NCBI GenBank assembly: GCA_034769895.1
Contig: CM068373.1
Coordinates: forward strand, 279,961,158 to 280,025,157
DNA: 64,000 nucleotides
Source: Magicicada septendecula
Taxonomy: Eukaryota; Arthropoda; Insecta; Hemiptera; Cicadidae
Direction: 5' to 3'
Position 1 is the first letter of the stretch; each line of letters opens with the position of its first letter. The notes beneath the pieces were generated by a model. The model had not been told where the DNA came from. It did no database searches and worked only from the letters and a program-made list of their open reading frames with translations. Shown here piece after piece: positions 34,135 to 45,986 of the stretch. The position numbers and the translations under genes were made by a program.

Positions 34135-34288
34135 GCTGGAGAGAGAGAGGAAAAATAGCATAGTGGTAGAGTGGGGACAGAGGGTAAATTTTCCCTTTAT
34201 TATTTATGATGATTATTTAATGTGTTCACAAGTGTTGTTTAAGAAGGGCAAGAGTCCCGTATTGATAGATGAATTGAGGTGTTAATTT

Positions 34289-34681
34289 TTGTTGAGTAAT
34301 TGTGTACCCTCTGTCCGGAATGATTGTGAGAGTGTGATGGGGTGTGGTGATGAGAGAGAGTTAAATAGAGAATTGTATGTGGAGAAAGTAACAGAATTGT
34401 ATAATGTGAAGAGAAACTATGACGAATGGAAAGAAAGTTTAAAAGTATATTTGAATAATAATGACTATAATGATTTGACAAAAGTAATTAACCCGATAAT
34501 GAATGAATTTAATGACGGAAACTTAACAAGGATACCTAACGTTGACTGGTTTAATGAGCATTTTGGGAAAATGAGTGAAGATGGTTGTTCTAGTTATGAC
34601 ACACAAAGTAACCATTTGTTTGTCAATAAAAATGAACAGTGTGGTATAAAACCAAGACTTATCTATGACGATGGAGGCTAA
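34289..34681 (+). CDS. Element A gag-like protein, C-terminal part
   Basis: A 130-codon ORF following 150 bases after the first one stops. It matches the C-terminal part of the Element D protein: VPS near the start, CGDEREL against CCDERKR, and the same C-terminal (I)YDDGG-stop. The TTG/ATG-like start is probably not real; the two A ORFs look like pieces of one protein separated by decay. No known domain. Confidence 0.5.
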   Translation: MLSNCVPSVRNDCESVMGCGDERELNRELYVEKVTELYNVKRNYDEWKESLKVYLNNNDYNDLTKVINPIMNEFNDGNLTRIPNVDWFNEHFGKMSEDGCSSYDTQSNHLFVNKNEQCGIKPRLIYDDGG

Positions 34682-35687
34682 ACTATAAAACAATAAAAGA
34701 CAGTAGTAAATATTTTGTTTTATGGGTTTTAACTTAGCTGACTTGGACATTGAAATATGATAACTGAATAAATAATGAATCAGATTTGTAAATAAATATG
34801 TAGTGAATTCAATTGTATGTGTTGTAAAGGGTTAAGTGAACAGTGTATGTAGGTAGATAATTGGTGTAATAATAAGATGAATATTTGGCAATTTAAATAA
34901 ATAAACAGAATAAATTTTGAAAACAGTAATCAGAGAATTGCAATTGTGTTGATGGTAATGAATTCTGTATTGTTAATAATTAAATTAATTGAAACAATTT
35001 GATACATGTTAAATATTTTGATTGATTATTTAAATGTTGTATAATTAAATTTTCAATGAATTCAAATTATTTTATGAGAGATGAATTTGGTAATAGATGG
35101 CTAAATTGTTTGATTTAAACTAATATTTTTGTGAAATGTTTCAGAGGTGAGGTGAAAGTAATGTGGTATGGTGAATATGTTTTGTGTATAGCATGTTAAA
35201 CGGACTGTAAGTATAGAACTTTTACAATATGAATCATGTATAATAAAAATGTTTACAGGTGTGACTAAGATTGTAATTCAATAGTGAGATTATTTGAAAT
35301 AATTGTGTTCAATAAAAATGATAATTAAAAAATTGTAATAATAACTGAAAAATGATATATACTAATTATTAATAATAAATTTTGAAAATTTTAAGAAAGG
35401 CCAATGGTAGAAAGTTATGAATGAGTTAAATGATTATTGATGAAAATATTATCTTAAGAGTGTATATAAAAATTTAATTAGTTATTAAGTTGCTATTGTG
35501 GGGGTGGCCTGTGCCCTCGTAGATAGTGAAATGGGTTGGGGGTAACAGGGAGTGTTACCTCCATCGGAGGCCAAAATGGCGAAAATGTGCGACACACCCT
35601 TTTCGTGTAAACTCAATTTACACACTGACAGACTTTCGTGTCGCACATACTAATGATGAAGTAGAGCAGGCACTGAAATGCAAGTTA
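34682..35687 (+). other. AT-rich spacer in Element A
   Basis: No ORF supported. It corresponds to 15428-16262 in Element D. GC-richer sequence starts near 35505 (GGGGGTGGCCTGTGCCC). Confidence 0.55.
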
Positions 35688-36098
35688 GATATCCCCGACT
35701 TTTCGGGCGATTACTGCCTTACCAGCATTAATCGTGGATTTGGCTAGCGGCCAGCTATGGTCATATCAAGTCCCTTGACCATAGCTGACTTGAAATTGGT
35801 ATATAGTAGAAATTAAATGGGGGGTGAAATTTAGGGGAAATCCAGGTACTATGGAACAGCGGCTACCACTCTGCCCGCATGGGGGCAGCAAAGCCAGGTG
35901 GTAGACCCATTTAAGGGCGTTTAATTATAGACAAGAACATGTTGATATTCATTGATTTTAAAATATAACTGCCGAAGCAAAGACACGGAGAGGTCAAACT
36001 ACTCCAAAATATGCCGTCTTTGTAGAAGCGAAAAGGCGCCACAGCCTTACATAATTTGCAATAGAGTGTGTGGATGGGAGGTGGCTTAGATGAGCCAC
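35688..36098 (+). ncRNA. Conserved structured RNA region in Element A
   Basis: Helices matching those of Element D. P1: GATATCCCC 35688-35696 with GGGGAAATC 35834-35842 (one A-A mismatch). P2: CGATTA 35708-35713 with TAATCG 35729-35734. P3: CAGCTATGGTCA 35752-35763 with TGACCATAGCTG 35776-35787. P4: CTACCAC 35863-35869 with GTGGTAG 35898-35904. P4a: CTGCCC 35871-35876 with GGGCAG 35883-35888. P5: CAAAGAC 35978-35984 with GTCTTTG 36016-36022. P6: AAGGC 36033-36037 with GCCTT 36044-36048, loop GCCACA as in D. P7: GTGGCT 36081-36086 with AGCCAC 36093-36098. P2, P4, P4a, P5, P6 and P7 each contain pairs changed on both sides relative to D. Confidence 0.75.
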
Positions 36099-38393
36099 GA
36101 ATTTAAATTTTATAACATAAAATTTGCTAACTCCAATTTTGATCCAATAAAATGCTTGTGCTCGTTCAAATAACTAGCTGCTCATACGTTCACTATAAGG
36201 TGTTCATGGTACAATTTTTTAAAGGTAATATTGTATTTTTGTAGGTTAGATATAAGAGTTGATATAAAGTATATGTTTTATATGATTTGTGTATTTTTTT
36301 AACTAAGCAGATAATTAAACCGTCTGGCAGGCGGTTAACATAAAGTATCAGAATCAGAAAAAGGGGAAACAAGGAGGTTAGAAGCAAGTATTGATATATA
36401 TATATATATATTTCATGTAATTTGTTCAATTTTGAGATGTGTTTTCATTGTGTTAGGAAGATCAGCTGATCAGCAATAAAATGTCACTGATATTGGTTTA
36501 TAAAGGTTCCAAGTAATTAATGTTTAATGTCATGTTTCAGTGTATTAGAGATATTGTTTTAAAATAATGAGAAAAGTAACTTGAAAAAATGAGAAATAAA
36601 GTAATAATTTGTGAAAGCTAATAAGAGATAGTTTTTGGGTGATGAATATTTTGTGGGACATATAGATCTGTCCAAGTTGAAGTCAAAGTTAAAGTGGAAA
36701 TGGTAGAGATGAAGATAATGTAATGGTGTTTTGAGTTAATATATGTTATAGAATTTTGAGAAGTATTGATGTTGACACAACAGTAATGGAGAATATATGT
36801 AGAGTTTTGAGTGATATATTGATGTTTATAATTAATGATGTTATTTTGTTGTATTTGTAGTAAGGTAATGAGATTGAGATTTTGGGGATGGCAATTTTGT
36901 AGTAGGGGGTAGTGTAATGTAGGAGTCCGCAACATAATGATAAGTTGGGACGGGATAGGGTCGATTTAGTGGGGACGGGGCCGCCTTAGGTAGAATCCAG
37001 GGGCCAGATAATGGGAAATGAGTTTTTTTTGGGGGGGGGGAAACACGTATCCTAAGTACAAAGGGTTAGAGAGTATTTTTTTTATATATCGAGAGAAGGT
37101 GGCGAATTGAGTTTAATGATAAGTTGGGGTTAGAGAGTGTTTTGGTAGATGTTTTGATAGAGATGGGTGTCATGTTAGTTAAAGTTGAGAGTATTAGAAT
37201 CAGAGGGAGAAAGATTATATATGTATACAGATTAAGGAGTAAATTAAATGAGATAAATGTTTAAATCACCCACAGTAATGGAGAATAAGATTGTTAAGCA
37301 AAGAGAGAGATTTATAATAAAGATATAAAAGTTTAATTTACAACCAGTAACAAAATTTGGATAGAATTTGGAAATAATGTAAAATTAAGAAGTTTATTTT
37401 GAATAATTGAAATGTCAATTTGCTTATTATTTATATTAATATTTTGTTTATTTTAAATATTTTATTTTATTATGTTTTGTGTTTCAAGTTAGCTTATTGC
37501 AGAGGTTAAATGTATTTTCAGATAGAACCTGTACATAACGTATGTGGGTCAAGGTTGTGGGCTTGACCTAGTTTTGATCAGCTAATGAGGTCATATGCAT
37601 ACTAAGCTTGTATAGTAAGGAAGTTAATTCACCTTTGGTTTTTGATCAATTTAAGAAAATTTCAAATAATTGCTGTATGTAAAGGAAACCTTTTAATAAA
37701 TTTAAATTTTTTTTTTATTTTTAAAATTTTTTGGAATTTTTTTTTTTTTTTTTTTTTAATGATTTTGCGCCTGCCAGCTAATGAATATTTTAAGTATTGA
37801 TTATTTTATTATTTGTGTGCGAACCATGTTTATTTTATTGATTTATGGTATTGACTTGTATTGTTAGATTCTAAATGATTACATGGTAGGTTAAGGATGT
37901 GCTTAATTATAAGAAATGTTTAAATTCACTTATTTTAAATGAAAACCGAAAACAATGAAGAGAATAATTTAGAATTTATACAAATTTTATGAATCAATTT
38001 TACCTGAAAACAACCAATGGGTTGCCAGTTAAATAACTTTTGAAAATTGTTCAATTTTATGATATGTGATGTCAATATGTAATGTGAGTGTGTGTGAGCC
38101 CAGTATCTGCTAAAGGCAGCCCAGCTTGCATAAAAGGGGAAACATATCGGTGGAGGATCTGGCATAATCTAAGCCAGGGATTGAGGATTTTGGGGGATAG
38201 CATGTTAGAAGGTGAGGTGTGCTGTGGTACTTGCTTGTTCGATTTTTCGGTGTTGGGATCTCTTACGGAGAAGTCCAGTGATCTCGTTCAGATGCATCCA
38301 TAGTCGCCAAGCCAGGGGGGTCGTGTACCCATGCAGATTCAGAACAAGGGGGTTGTTGGCACCAGCTCCTCACCGATCCTCTTCAGGGTTTTA
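36099..38393 (+). other. Non-coding downstream part of Element A
   Basis: No credible gene. Conserved with D at 36925-37080 (GGCCAGATAATGGGAAATGAG; AGTACAAAGGGTTAGAGAG) and at about 38255-38310. It contains a short (TA)n at 36393-36410 and poly-T/poly-G runs near 37025-37041 and 37738-37758. Confidence 0.55.
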
Positions 38394-38444
38394 TCAATGA
38401 GATTTCTTCTGTTCTGGACAGCAGAATTCTCATTGAGGGGGTAT
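38394..38444 (+). promoter_or_regulatory. Polypurine tract with adjoining hairpin, Element A
   Basis: TCAATGAGA (38394-38402) pairs with TCTCATTGA (38428-38436). Inside, TTCT and CTGT pair with ACAG and AGAA around a short loop. GGGGG and TAT follow, then the LTR at 38445. The outer stem is identical to D, while the inner stem differs in sequence but stays paired. Confidence 0.75.
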
Positions 38445-39656
38445 TGTAACGTGTCAAAATTGGGTCATTTCATTTATTACGGGTATGGGGCATTTGTATT
38501 TTTATTTATTTCATTTTTTGCGGGATTTTATAAAAAATTATTGTGAAAGTTTTATTTTACAACGAACATTAATTCCATTATGACAGACCACGTGGCAAGT
38601 AGAACAGTGTTGAGAACAAAGCAGTAAGACGCAGTTGCTGTTGTGTAACTCGGCAAGGAATTTGCACCACCCTGAATTTCTCAGAACTTTGCATAAGTGT
38701 GACCACGCACTCATGCGCAATACAAGTACGCGCTCTGTTGGGACGCCGAGTTGGTTTAAAGCAAAATGGCTTGGGTGAATTTGATTCAGCAATGTGCGTT
38801 TAAGCTGGAGGAAATAAAGTCTAAGTCCGGCCTCTTTTGTGACGTCGGCCAGTGCCTCGCTGAGATCGTATGCTGTCGTCACTCCGACAACTACAAGCAT
38901 TGCATGGGACGAAACTCCTGCGACGAAGCCCAAGGCAGTGGTTTCCTTAAAAGTATGAGATCACGTTAGCAACACCTGCTACGTTTTCTCCCGCAGTTGG
39001 TTAACTGATCGCTCCGGCGACGGAACGAGCCAAGTTAGGCTCGTTGCAAAACTTTATATTTTAACAGTAAAAAGTGGAATGAGAGAAAAATTTATGTGAC
39101 CGCGGTCGAGTAAAAAAGTAAAGAATGTAATTGTATAACTTTCGGACAGTAAAAAACAAGAAATTACAAGAAGATGAGTGCGCGCGCGAACCACGTTGCC
39201 GGCGGTTTTTCATTAAGGGCTGGGGCTTTATTATAAAAGGTTATGGGGTATTAAAAATGTTTTGGGGTTGATAAAAATAAATTTCATGTATGTGTGAGAG
39301 TGAAAAATTGCAGGCTGGGCTCTGTCTGTATATCTGTTTTATATAGTGATCAGTAAGGTAAGATATTAGAGTAAGTTAGTATGTAGAAGATGCCAACAGA
39401 ACAAAGAAACATGTAACTTAATCTGTAAAACACTGAGCAGTTTTGAACAAAATTTTAAAATGATTCTGATTAATTAAAAAATAGTAATTTCTCTTCATAA
39501 CAATGTGTCGAATCAGTTATTTCGATAACCTTAACACATGCTTGTATCTAATGTACTTGTGATTGGATCCTGGACCCTGATAGAAGAGATCGTGGCGGTA
39601 GGTGGAAATTATGTAATTTTGTATTTAATAAATTTAAATTGTTATAGATTATAACA
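38445..39656 (+). repeat. 3' LTR of Element A
   Basis: 1212 bp. It carries 32 extra bases near 38741-38775 relative to the 5' LTR. It ends GATTATAACA and is followed by the second half of the split Element C LTR. Confidence 0.92.
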
Positions 39657-41307
39657 ATATATATATGTATACCGAATAACATGACGTAAATATGTGATTC
39701 TCCCCCTTTTTGTGACTCGCTTAACATAGACAGAAACATAAGAACACATACAGAAACATAAAGGCACATATACTCACAATTATACACATATATTCTAAAC
39801 ACGAATGCCCCTGGAATACACCTGCATTGCAGGCAGTGTTACTACCATGCCCTAAAACCAGCAGTCATAAATGTTCGCCCATCAGTCACCGCCATTCATC
39901 AATTTCTATTAATCTAAATAAATGCGAAAACCCCAGAAAGGATGATAATCACTCATAACCCATAAGAGAGACCGGACCACCCATATGTATAGATATCCAC
40001 TGATAATTGCCCCATCATGAGCATATGAAATCTTTAAGTTTCTTCAACAGCATAAAAATAAAAATAAAAATAAAAAACTGCACCACCTGATTTTAAGCAA
40101 TTGTTATGCGGTTCTGAAATGTTAATTTGTTTTATAAATTCAGAAGGATTCAATTAATCAGTATATACTTTACAAGTAGAAAAATTAATCAGTAGATGCT
40201 TTACAAGTTAAAAAAAATTAATCAGTATATGTTTTACAAGTAGAAAAAAATTAATCAGTATAGACCTTTGTAAGGTACAAATTAATTAGTATATGCCCAG
40301 AAAAAAAATGTGCAAATTCTTTTCTATTAAAATGCGACTGGCTATATATAGATAAAATGAATTTACAATAAGGACTGTTGTGCCCTGGCAGCTGTGGGAG
40401 CGCGCCAGCATGCGCTTAACCAAGTTTGACAGGAATCATACCTGCCTTAAACTGTATTAACATGTGCCTGGCAAAAACTATGTCCCTTTTTATACCCCAG
40501 AAAACAGCCAAAAAGAAAACGAAAAACGCCCCAGCCCTTAAATGTTAAACCCCAGGTGAATTTAATATCAACTCTATTCTGTTCCAGCCGGAACAGAATT
40601 CCTAACATGTCATAAATTTTGTAGTGAGTAAGGTGATGACTATAGGCAATCTGTGAAAATGTTTAAATGAACAAAATATCTCTAGCACGCTCCCCCAGTG
40701 CAGCACACAATTACAAGCATTGTGCTTAGTGTTATGAAATTAAGTTATTAAAATGTTCCTTGAAATTAACACATAATGTTCAGAATGACACCTCTATAGC
40801 AGACTGTCTGGCCACGTGGGCACATGGATTCAAAAGATTTTTATGGTAAAACAGGTGCACTGCCGGCCCGGCCCCAAAAGGAAAATAAAAAAGTGCATAT
40901 CACCTTAATTGTGCTGACTAAGAGTTACATCTTGATCTAGTCACCGACTCCTTCTCCGAACAGGATCGTTTCTAATGGTCCATGGCTGATGAGGATGGAG
41001 GTCAATCAGCAAGGCCACATCTCCGGCTTAATCGAGAACCCGGGAGTCTCGTAAGTTTCAGCCTGCCATAAGAGTGGAAGAAATAACTGCGCAGTAAACT
41101 GTTCGGAATCCGGTAGTCGGTTGATTCTCTGAGAGCCGGGCGGTGAACTGAATTCAGCTGTTACAGTCTAACCAAGCCAAACCTCCCTACGAGGTGCGTG
41201 CGCAGCTTTAACGGTTCCGTACAAAGTTCAGTACACCCGACCCTTGCTCTCGCGTTATTTTACTCTTGAATTCTCTAACTTTCGAGGGCCGGTATTATAC
41301 CGCCACA
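39657..41307 (-). repeat. Element C 3' LTR, remaining part after Element A
   Basis: Collinear with 52016-53675. It has tandem units of about 35 bp (ATTAATCAGTATAT..TTTACAAGTAGAAA) at 40149-40300. Its outer end on the minus strand is TGTGGCGGTATAATACC, preceded by GGGGTGGGGG, the likely polypurine tract. Confidence 0.9.
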
Positions 41308-43855
41308 CCCCCACCCCGAAAGGGCACCCGGTTGCCCCACTCTTAAACTCGGGAGAGTACCCTGCAGTGTACCCCCTTCCCAAAACAAGCTGGTGGACTT
41401 CGTGGATATGGTGGCCCGGCGGCACTTGCTCTCAGGAGAACAGAGAATATCACACAACTGCGTCCATTCCCCATGCGACCCTCTCCGCCATGCCCACCCC
41501 ACGGGACCGCCCCAACACGTCACCCTCTCCGGTGACCCTCACCTACTCCCACCGGTCCCACTCACATACTCGTCCTAAGACCAAACAAGGTATCTCCCAC
41601 CTTGGTATGTGAGCGACCGCACTACCTCTCGTCCATCACCTGGACCGACCAGCCACATGCACCCACAAGGCATCTCCATCCTTGCCACATGGCTGGCCCA
41701 CATCCCTACACAAGGGCGGACGGCCCCGCTTAGCCAGACAGAGAGGACCGCACCAAGGGCACACGAACATTAATCTCCACTTTTACTCAACAAAACATCA
41801 TGACTAACAAGGGGGGTATTACTTCTCCACCTACGTCGATACACAACCATTACAATTCTCTCTCTCAACAAAAACACCCGGGGAACAACCGGAGAATGCG
41901 GCATGGCTCGACCTCTACATTAACCAAAAATCAAAATCCACCACTATGAACAAGTAAACAACAGCACGCTATCACTCTCCATCATAACCAAAACAGGGGA
42001 ACTTACAATCTCCAAGACCACGACACTCTGAGGGAACATTCTCTAACTCCTAACTTTCTCCATGATAACCTTCCACATCCAAATGATAATCCAGGACCAC
42101 AATCTAAGTGTGCACTCTCGGCAAGTCTCTCTCCTTATTGATAGGTTTTTTTTTTTTTTTTTTTTTTTTACTAAGGGGAGGGGTAGGAAAATCGGGAAGA
42201 TGAAACGGGCAAGGATCATTAACGGGTCAATAGCTAGGACTAAGGGTAAGGACCTGGTTCCCTCCGAAAAGGAGAATGACTGGAGAAAACCAAGGCTCGC
42301 GTGGGCAGGGGCGCAACCCTGAAATAGATGAACACCACTGGGACTGTGGGGAACATCTACCCGCTACCCGTTAACCTCTTCTTCTTACCTCTTGTGACGA
42401 TTTAAATTAACAGTAATCGTAAATTAAAAAAAAAATTAAGTTTGCGAGCGATTAAGTAATTTTAAATCTCACTATAATACCTAAAACCCCTGTATGTACT
42501 CAGTATGAGAATGAGAAGTAATTAAGAAGTCCAAAGAAACACTAATAAAAAGGGCGAATTGTAAAAAGTTATTATTATCATAATTAACCCTTTGCTTGTC
42601 ATCATGCGGTGACCTGTTAATTCTGGACTCGACGTGTTTACCGAGTCGTCTGTAATGTAGGAAAAAATAAAAATCATAATGTTTATAATTAGAAATCTGA
42701 AGACACTAATAGTCGTTAAAATAACTCACTTAAATTATATGTGTATAATTAAGGTATAGTTTTTGGTAATAAGAATGTTAACTTAAATAAAGATAGGGAC
42801 TATATTGTCGCGGAGTAGTTGCCCCTCTCCTTTTGTTAAGCACCAGTTGAAGCGAGCAAAAAGTCTCTCTCTCGCTATGTTGACTTCACGGAGTACAGAC
42901 GTACGAGCGAAAGCTCTGCCAAAATGTTAATTTATTTGTTTTAATTTAAATGTAGTATATTAACTACCACTGCTAAAAGCGTGTGTCATGTACAAATAAC
43001 TATAAATATGTGGTAACAAGAAGATATAATATGTAACACAAAAGCAGAACTAGTGTTAAACAAGATGACGACTCCCTTCAAGAAGTAACTCCATTTACAA
43101 CATCATTCCTGAAGATGTGATCTGCAGGAACTTCATAAAGACACGTATACCAGGCATAAGATGCGGCTTAGGACATCCGAGAATCTACATATACTTACAC
43201 CAAAGAAGCTTCAATCTCCTCTGTGAACATCCGACCTATTCTTGACGAAGACGCGACCCAGATGATGACGCCGACTACAAGGATTACCAAGACGGACGCC
43301 CCAGGACGAGGTTTCTACGTTCGATTGTAAAGGTGACTCGATAGCTTGGCTATCGAGAGTTAATAATATTTGTTACACTAATCACTTCTAAAAGAGACTT
43401 TTCAAAGACGATTAATTTTATGTAAACATTGTAATCAGAAAATCTAAGAGTTTACTGTAAAATTTCAATTATCATACGTTGTAACGCTTTAAATGTTAAT
43501 GTAACTTATCGTTCCAAGTAATAGTACCATTCTTCAAATGGTTAAAGAAGTCTTGCAAGCTTCTAAAATGAACTGAAAATAATTAGAAGTCTTTACTAGA
43601 AATATACAGAAAGTAAACTCAGATCCGAGGTATAAAAATATAGAATCAATTTGATCCCAAAGTTTTATGAGAAGCATTTAAATATTTTAGTTTAATTAAT
43701 GATCTCATGGGATCTGTCAGTAACTGTTGTTAAATAAAGAGAAGTCGTCTTGTTACACATGAAAATGAGTGCATAAATCAGTAAAATACCTTCCCTTGTT
43801 TCCTTACACAGATAGTAAGTAATTTGTTCAGTTAATTTGATTTGAATATAGTTCG
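41308..43855 (-). other. Non-coding 3' internal region of Element C
   Basis: 2.5 kb between the gag end and the polypurine tract, where pol would lie in an autonomous element. No protease, reverse transcriptase or integrase motif is visible in the listed frames. The part 41308-42060 is C-rich on the plus strand. A 20-base poly-T run is at 42147-42168. Confidence 0.6.
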
Positions 43856-45986
43856 TTACAACGTAGGCAGCCCATGTAATTGGCAGAGGTCAGTTAAGAT
43901 GGGTTCCCTGGATTTGTAACGCGGCAATACGTTACACTCTCTATGACGGACCTTGGGTATTCGTTGCTTTCGCACACCACTCTCAGAGAAATTATTTCGT
44001 GTTGAGCAGTACGGATTTGTTTCTGAATCAGAATCAAGGCAACTTGCCTCACTACTTTGACTCCGCTTTGGATTATGCTCATCACCTAACTCCTCTACTT
44101 GTCTTTCTTCCAAACCTTCCTTCTTTTCCTCCTCTTCTACAATTTCCCCTTTTTCATCCCCATAATCCAAATCCCCATCACGACACTGCATATCCTCAGC
44201 ATCTTCCAGTTGCTCCTCAGATCCATCTTCAACCACATGTTCCCTCAGCTCCTCACCCATTTCTTCATCACCCTGGTCACCAGCCGCTTCACAAACTTCT
44301 TCACTAACCTCTTCTCCAATCTCATTTTCTTCAACACGTTCATCATCAACATCATCGCCATCACGTCCACTACCACCATCAGAACACTGCACATCTTCAT
44401 CCTCTAGTTGCTCACCTGGTCCGCATGAAACTTCTCTCCGTTCCTCGGAATCCTCAACACTACTTACAGAAGGCGTCTGCATATCTTCACCCACTACATC
44501 ATTCTCACTCACACATTCCACGACGCTGCCACCAAATTTCTCCTCAACTTCTACCTCATCTACTTCTACCACACTTGCGGCATGAACATCCCCTTGTCCA
44601 TCCACAACCTCAGAAACACTTGCAGCCCGGACATCCCTGTGTCCATCTGCAACTTCAGACTCTACAGTCTCCCTAACACCTACAACTATACCTTCCTGTG
44701 CAGCATCCGCAGACCGCTCTTCTGCCTCTTCTGTCGATTCCACTCCTTGACCACCTTCAGCAACTACAACGTCCTCAACATTTTCCACCCTGGAATCCAG
44801 CTGTCCAGGTTCATGTGCAATGACTAAATTAATTTCTACTGGCGATGGTGAAGCTACACCATCAAGTGACTTCTCATATCCCTGCGTAGGCGATGTTGAT
44901 GTTACAGGATCTGGATCCCTCACGAACCGAGATGGAAATACTGGAACAAATTCTGCAGCCTCTGGATTCAACCATGACGTCCTCTTTGAGTCCGGTAATT
45001 CAGTACCAACAGACGTTTTCTTGTCGTCTTGTATTGATCCCACGAAGTAATTCTGCTCTTCTACTTCTGCTTCACCTTCTCCATCTACTACTCTCTTAGG
45101 CACTTGCGCTTCATCTGGAACTTTTAAACTCTCACTTTTCTGCAAATAAGAATAACGCCTAACTACAGGCTCCCTACTTGCCGATGTCTGTTCCCTAATA
45201 TAATTTCTTCTTCGACTGTTAAATTCATACTTCTTTGTTTTCTGTGCTGTAGCTATTGTTACCGTCTTCTCACTTGTCACCCTCTTGTAGCCTCCGTCAC
45301 TTCCGGAATATTTAGGCTTTCTGACAGTCTCTTGTGTTCTCCTCCAACCACCATGTTTGTCCTTTTTGGCTCTTCCTGATGAACCACTGGAGTACTGGAC
45401 ATCTGTAGCATCTCTTCCCCGGGACTCGTCAACCTCCTGGACCGTTCTTGAAACCACACACAGCCGTTCAAGGTCGGCAAAACAACGTGGACGGTCCGCG
45501 AATATCAAACGGGCTCTCTCTTGGGGCGTCAGTCCTTCCAGAATCGCTTGTATGACTTCTGTCTCGGGCAACCCCAACCTTAACACCCGGGCAGCTTTCC
45601 GTATATCGTGCACGAAGTCCCGTAACGCCTCTCCGTTGGCCTGTAGGCGATAGAATCTTTCAAGCTTAAGCTGGGCACGTCATCGAATGGGTAGGAAGAA
45701 GTTCAACACCTCCCCATGGAAAGCATCAACACTGTCACCCCGACGCAGAGTGTTGGTGACCCAACCCTGCCAATGCACCCCGGCAATACGGATATATAAG
45801 GGACAAGACCTCCCCATCGGACACCCCCGGGAAATCTGCCAACTGCAGAACAAGATCTAAGAAAACCAGCAACTGCTCCTCATCTATTCCATCTAACACT
45901 GAAAATTTCTGGAGAACTCCTGAAAGAGGGTGGGGCAATTTCTGATAGCATACCGCCGCCAGAATTGCACAATTCCAAACAAACAA
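43856..45986 (-). pseudogene. gag: Element C Gag, broken
   Basis: On the minus strand a capsid-like domain starts near 45986 (QKFSVLDGIDEEQLLVFLDL, LIYPYCRGALAG). The frame then shifts near 45775 and meets a TGA at 45680-45682. It continues open for about 600 codons to 43856 through GEALRDFVHDIRKAARVLRL, LPETEVIQAILEGLTPQERA and FADLERLCV, a pattern typical of gypsy Gag capsids. The C-terminal 350 residues are very acidic (Glu/Asp/Val-rich, EEVEE-type), which is unusual because most Gag tails are basic. No CCHC knuckle is seen. Plus-strand ORFs over this part are shadows of the GA-rich codons. Confidence 0.75.

Larger units (their letters stand above)
31869..39656 (+). mobile_element. Element A: non-autonomous LTR retroelement with structured RNA
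   Basis: The LTRs 31869-33048 and 38445-39656 both start TGTAACGTGTC and end GATTATAACA. They differ by a 32-bp indel and roughly eight substitutions that I noticed, so the insertion is young. A primer-binding site, two gag-like ORFs, a conserved folded RNA region and a polypurine tract lie between them. The internal 5.4 kb has no protease, reverse transcriptase or integrase, so the enzymes must come in trans. It inserted into the (TA)n of the Element C LTR, flanked by ATAT on both sides. Its closest relative here is Element D. Confidence 0.92.

Noticed and set aside
43999..45099. Plus-strand ORFs rich in His/Pro/Ser/Leu opposite the Element C gag
   Set aside because: Shadows of the Glu/Asp/Val-rich minus-strand gag tail.
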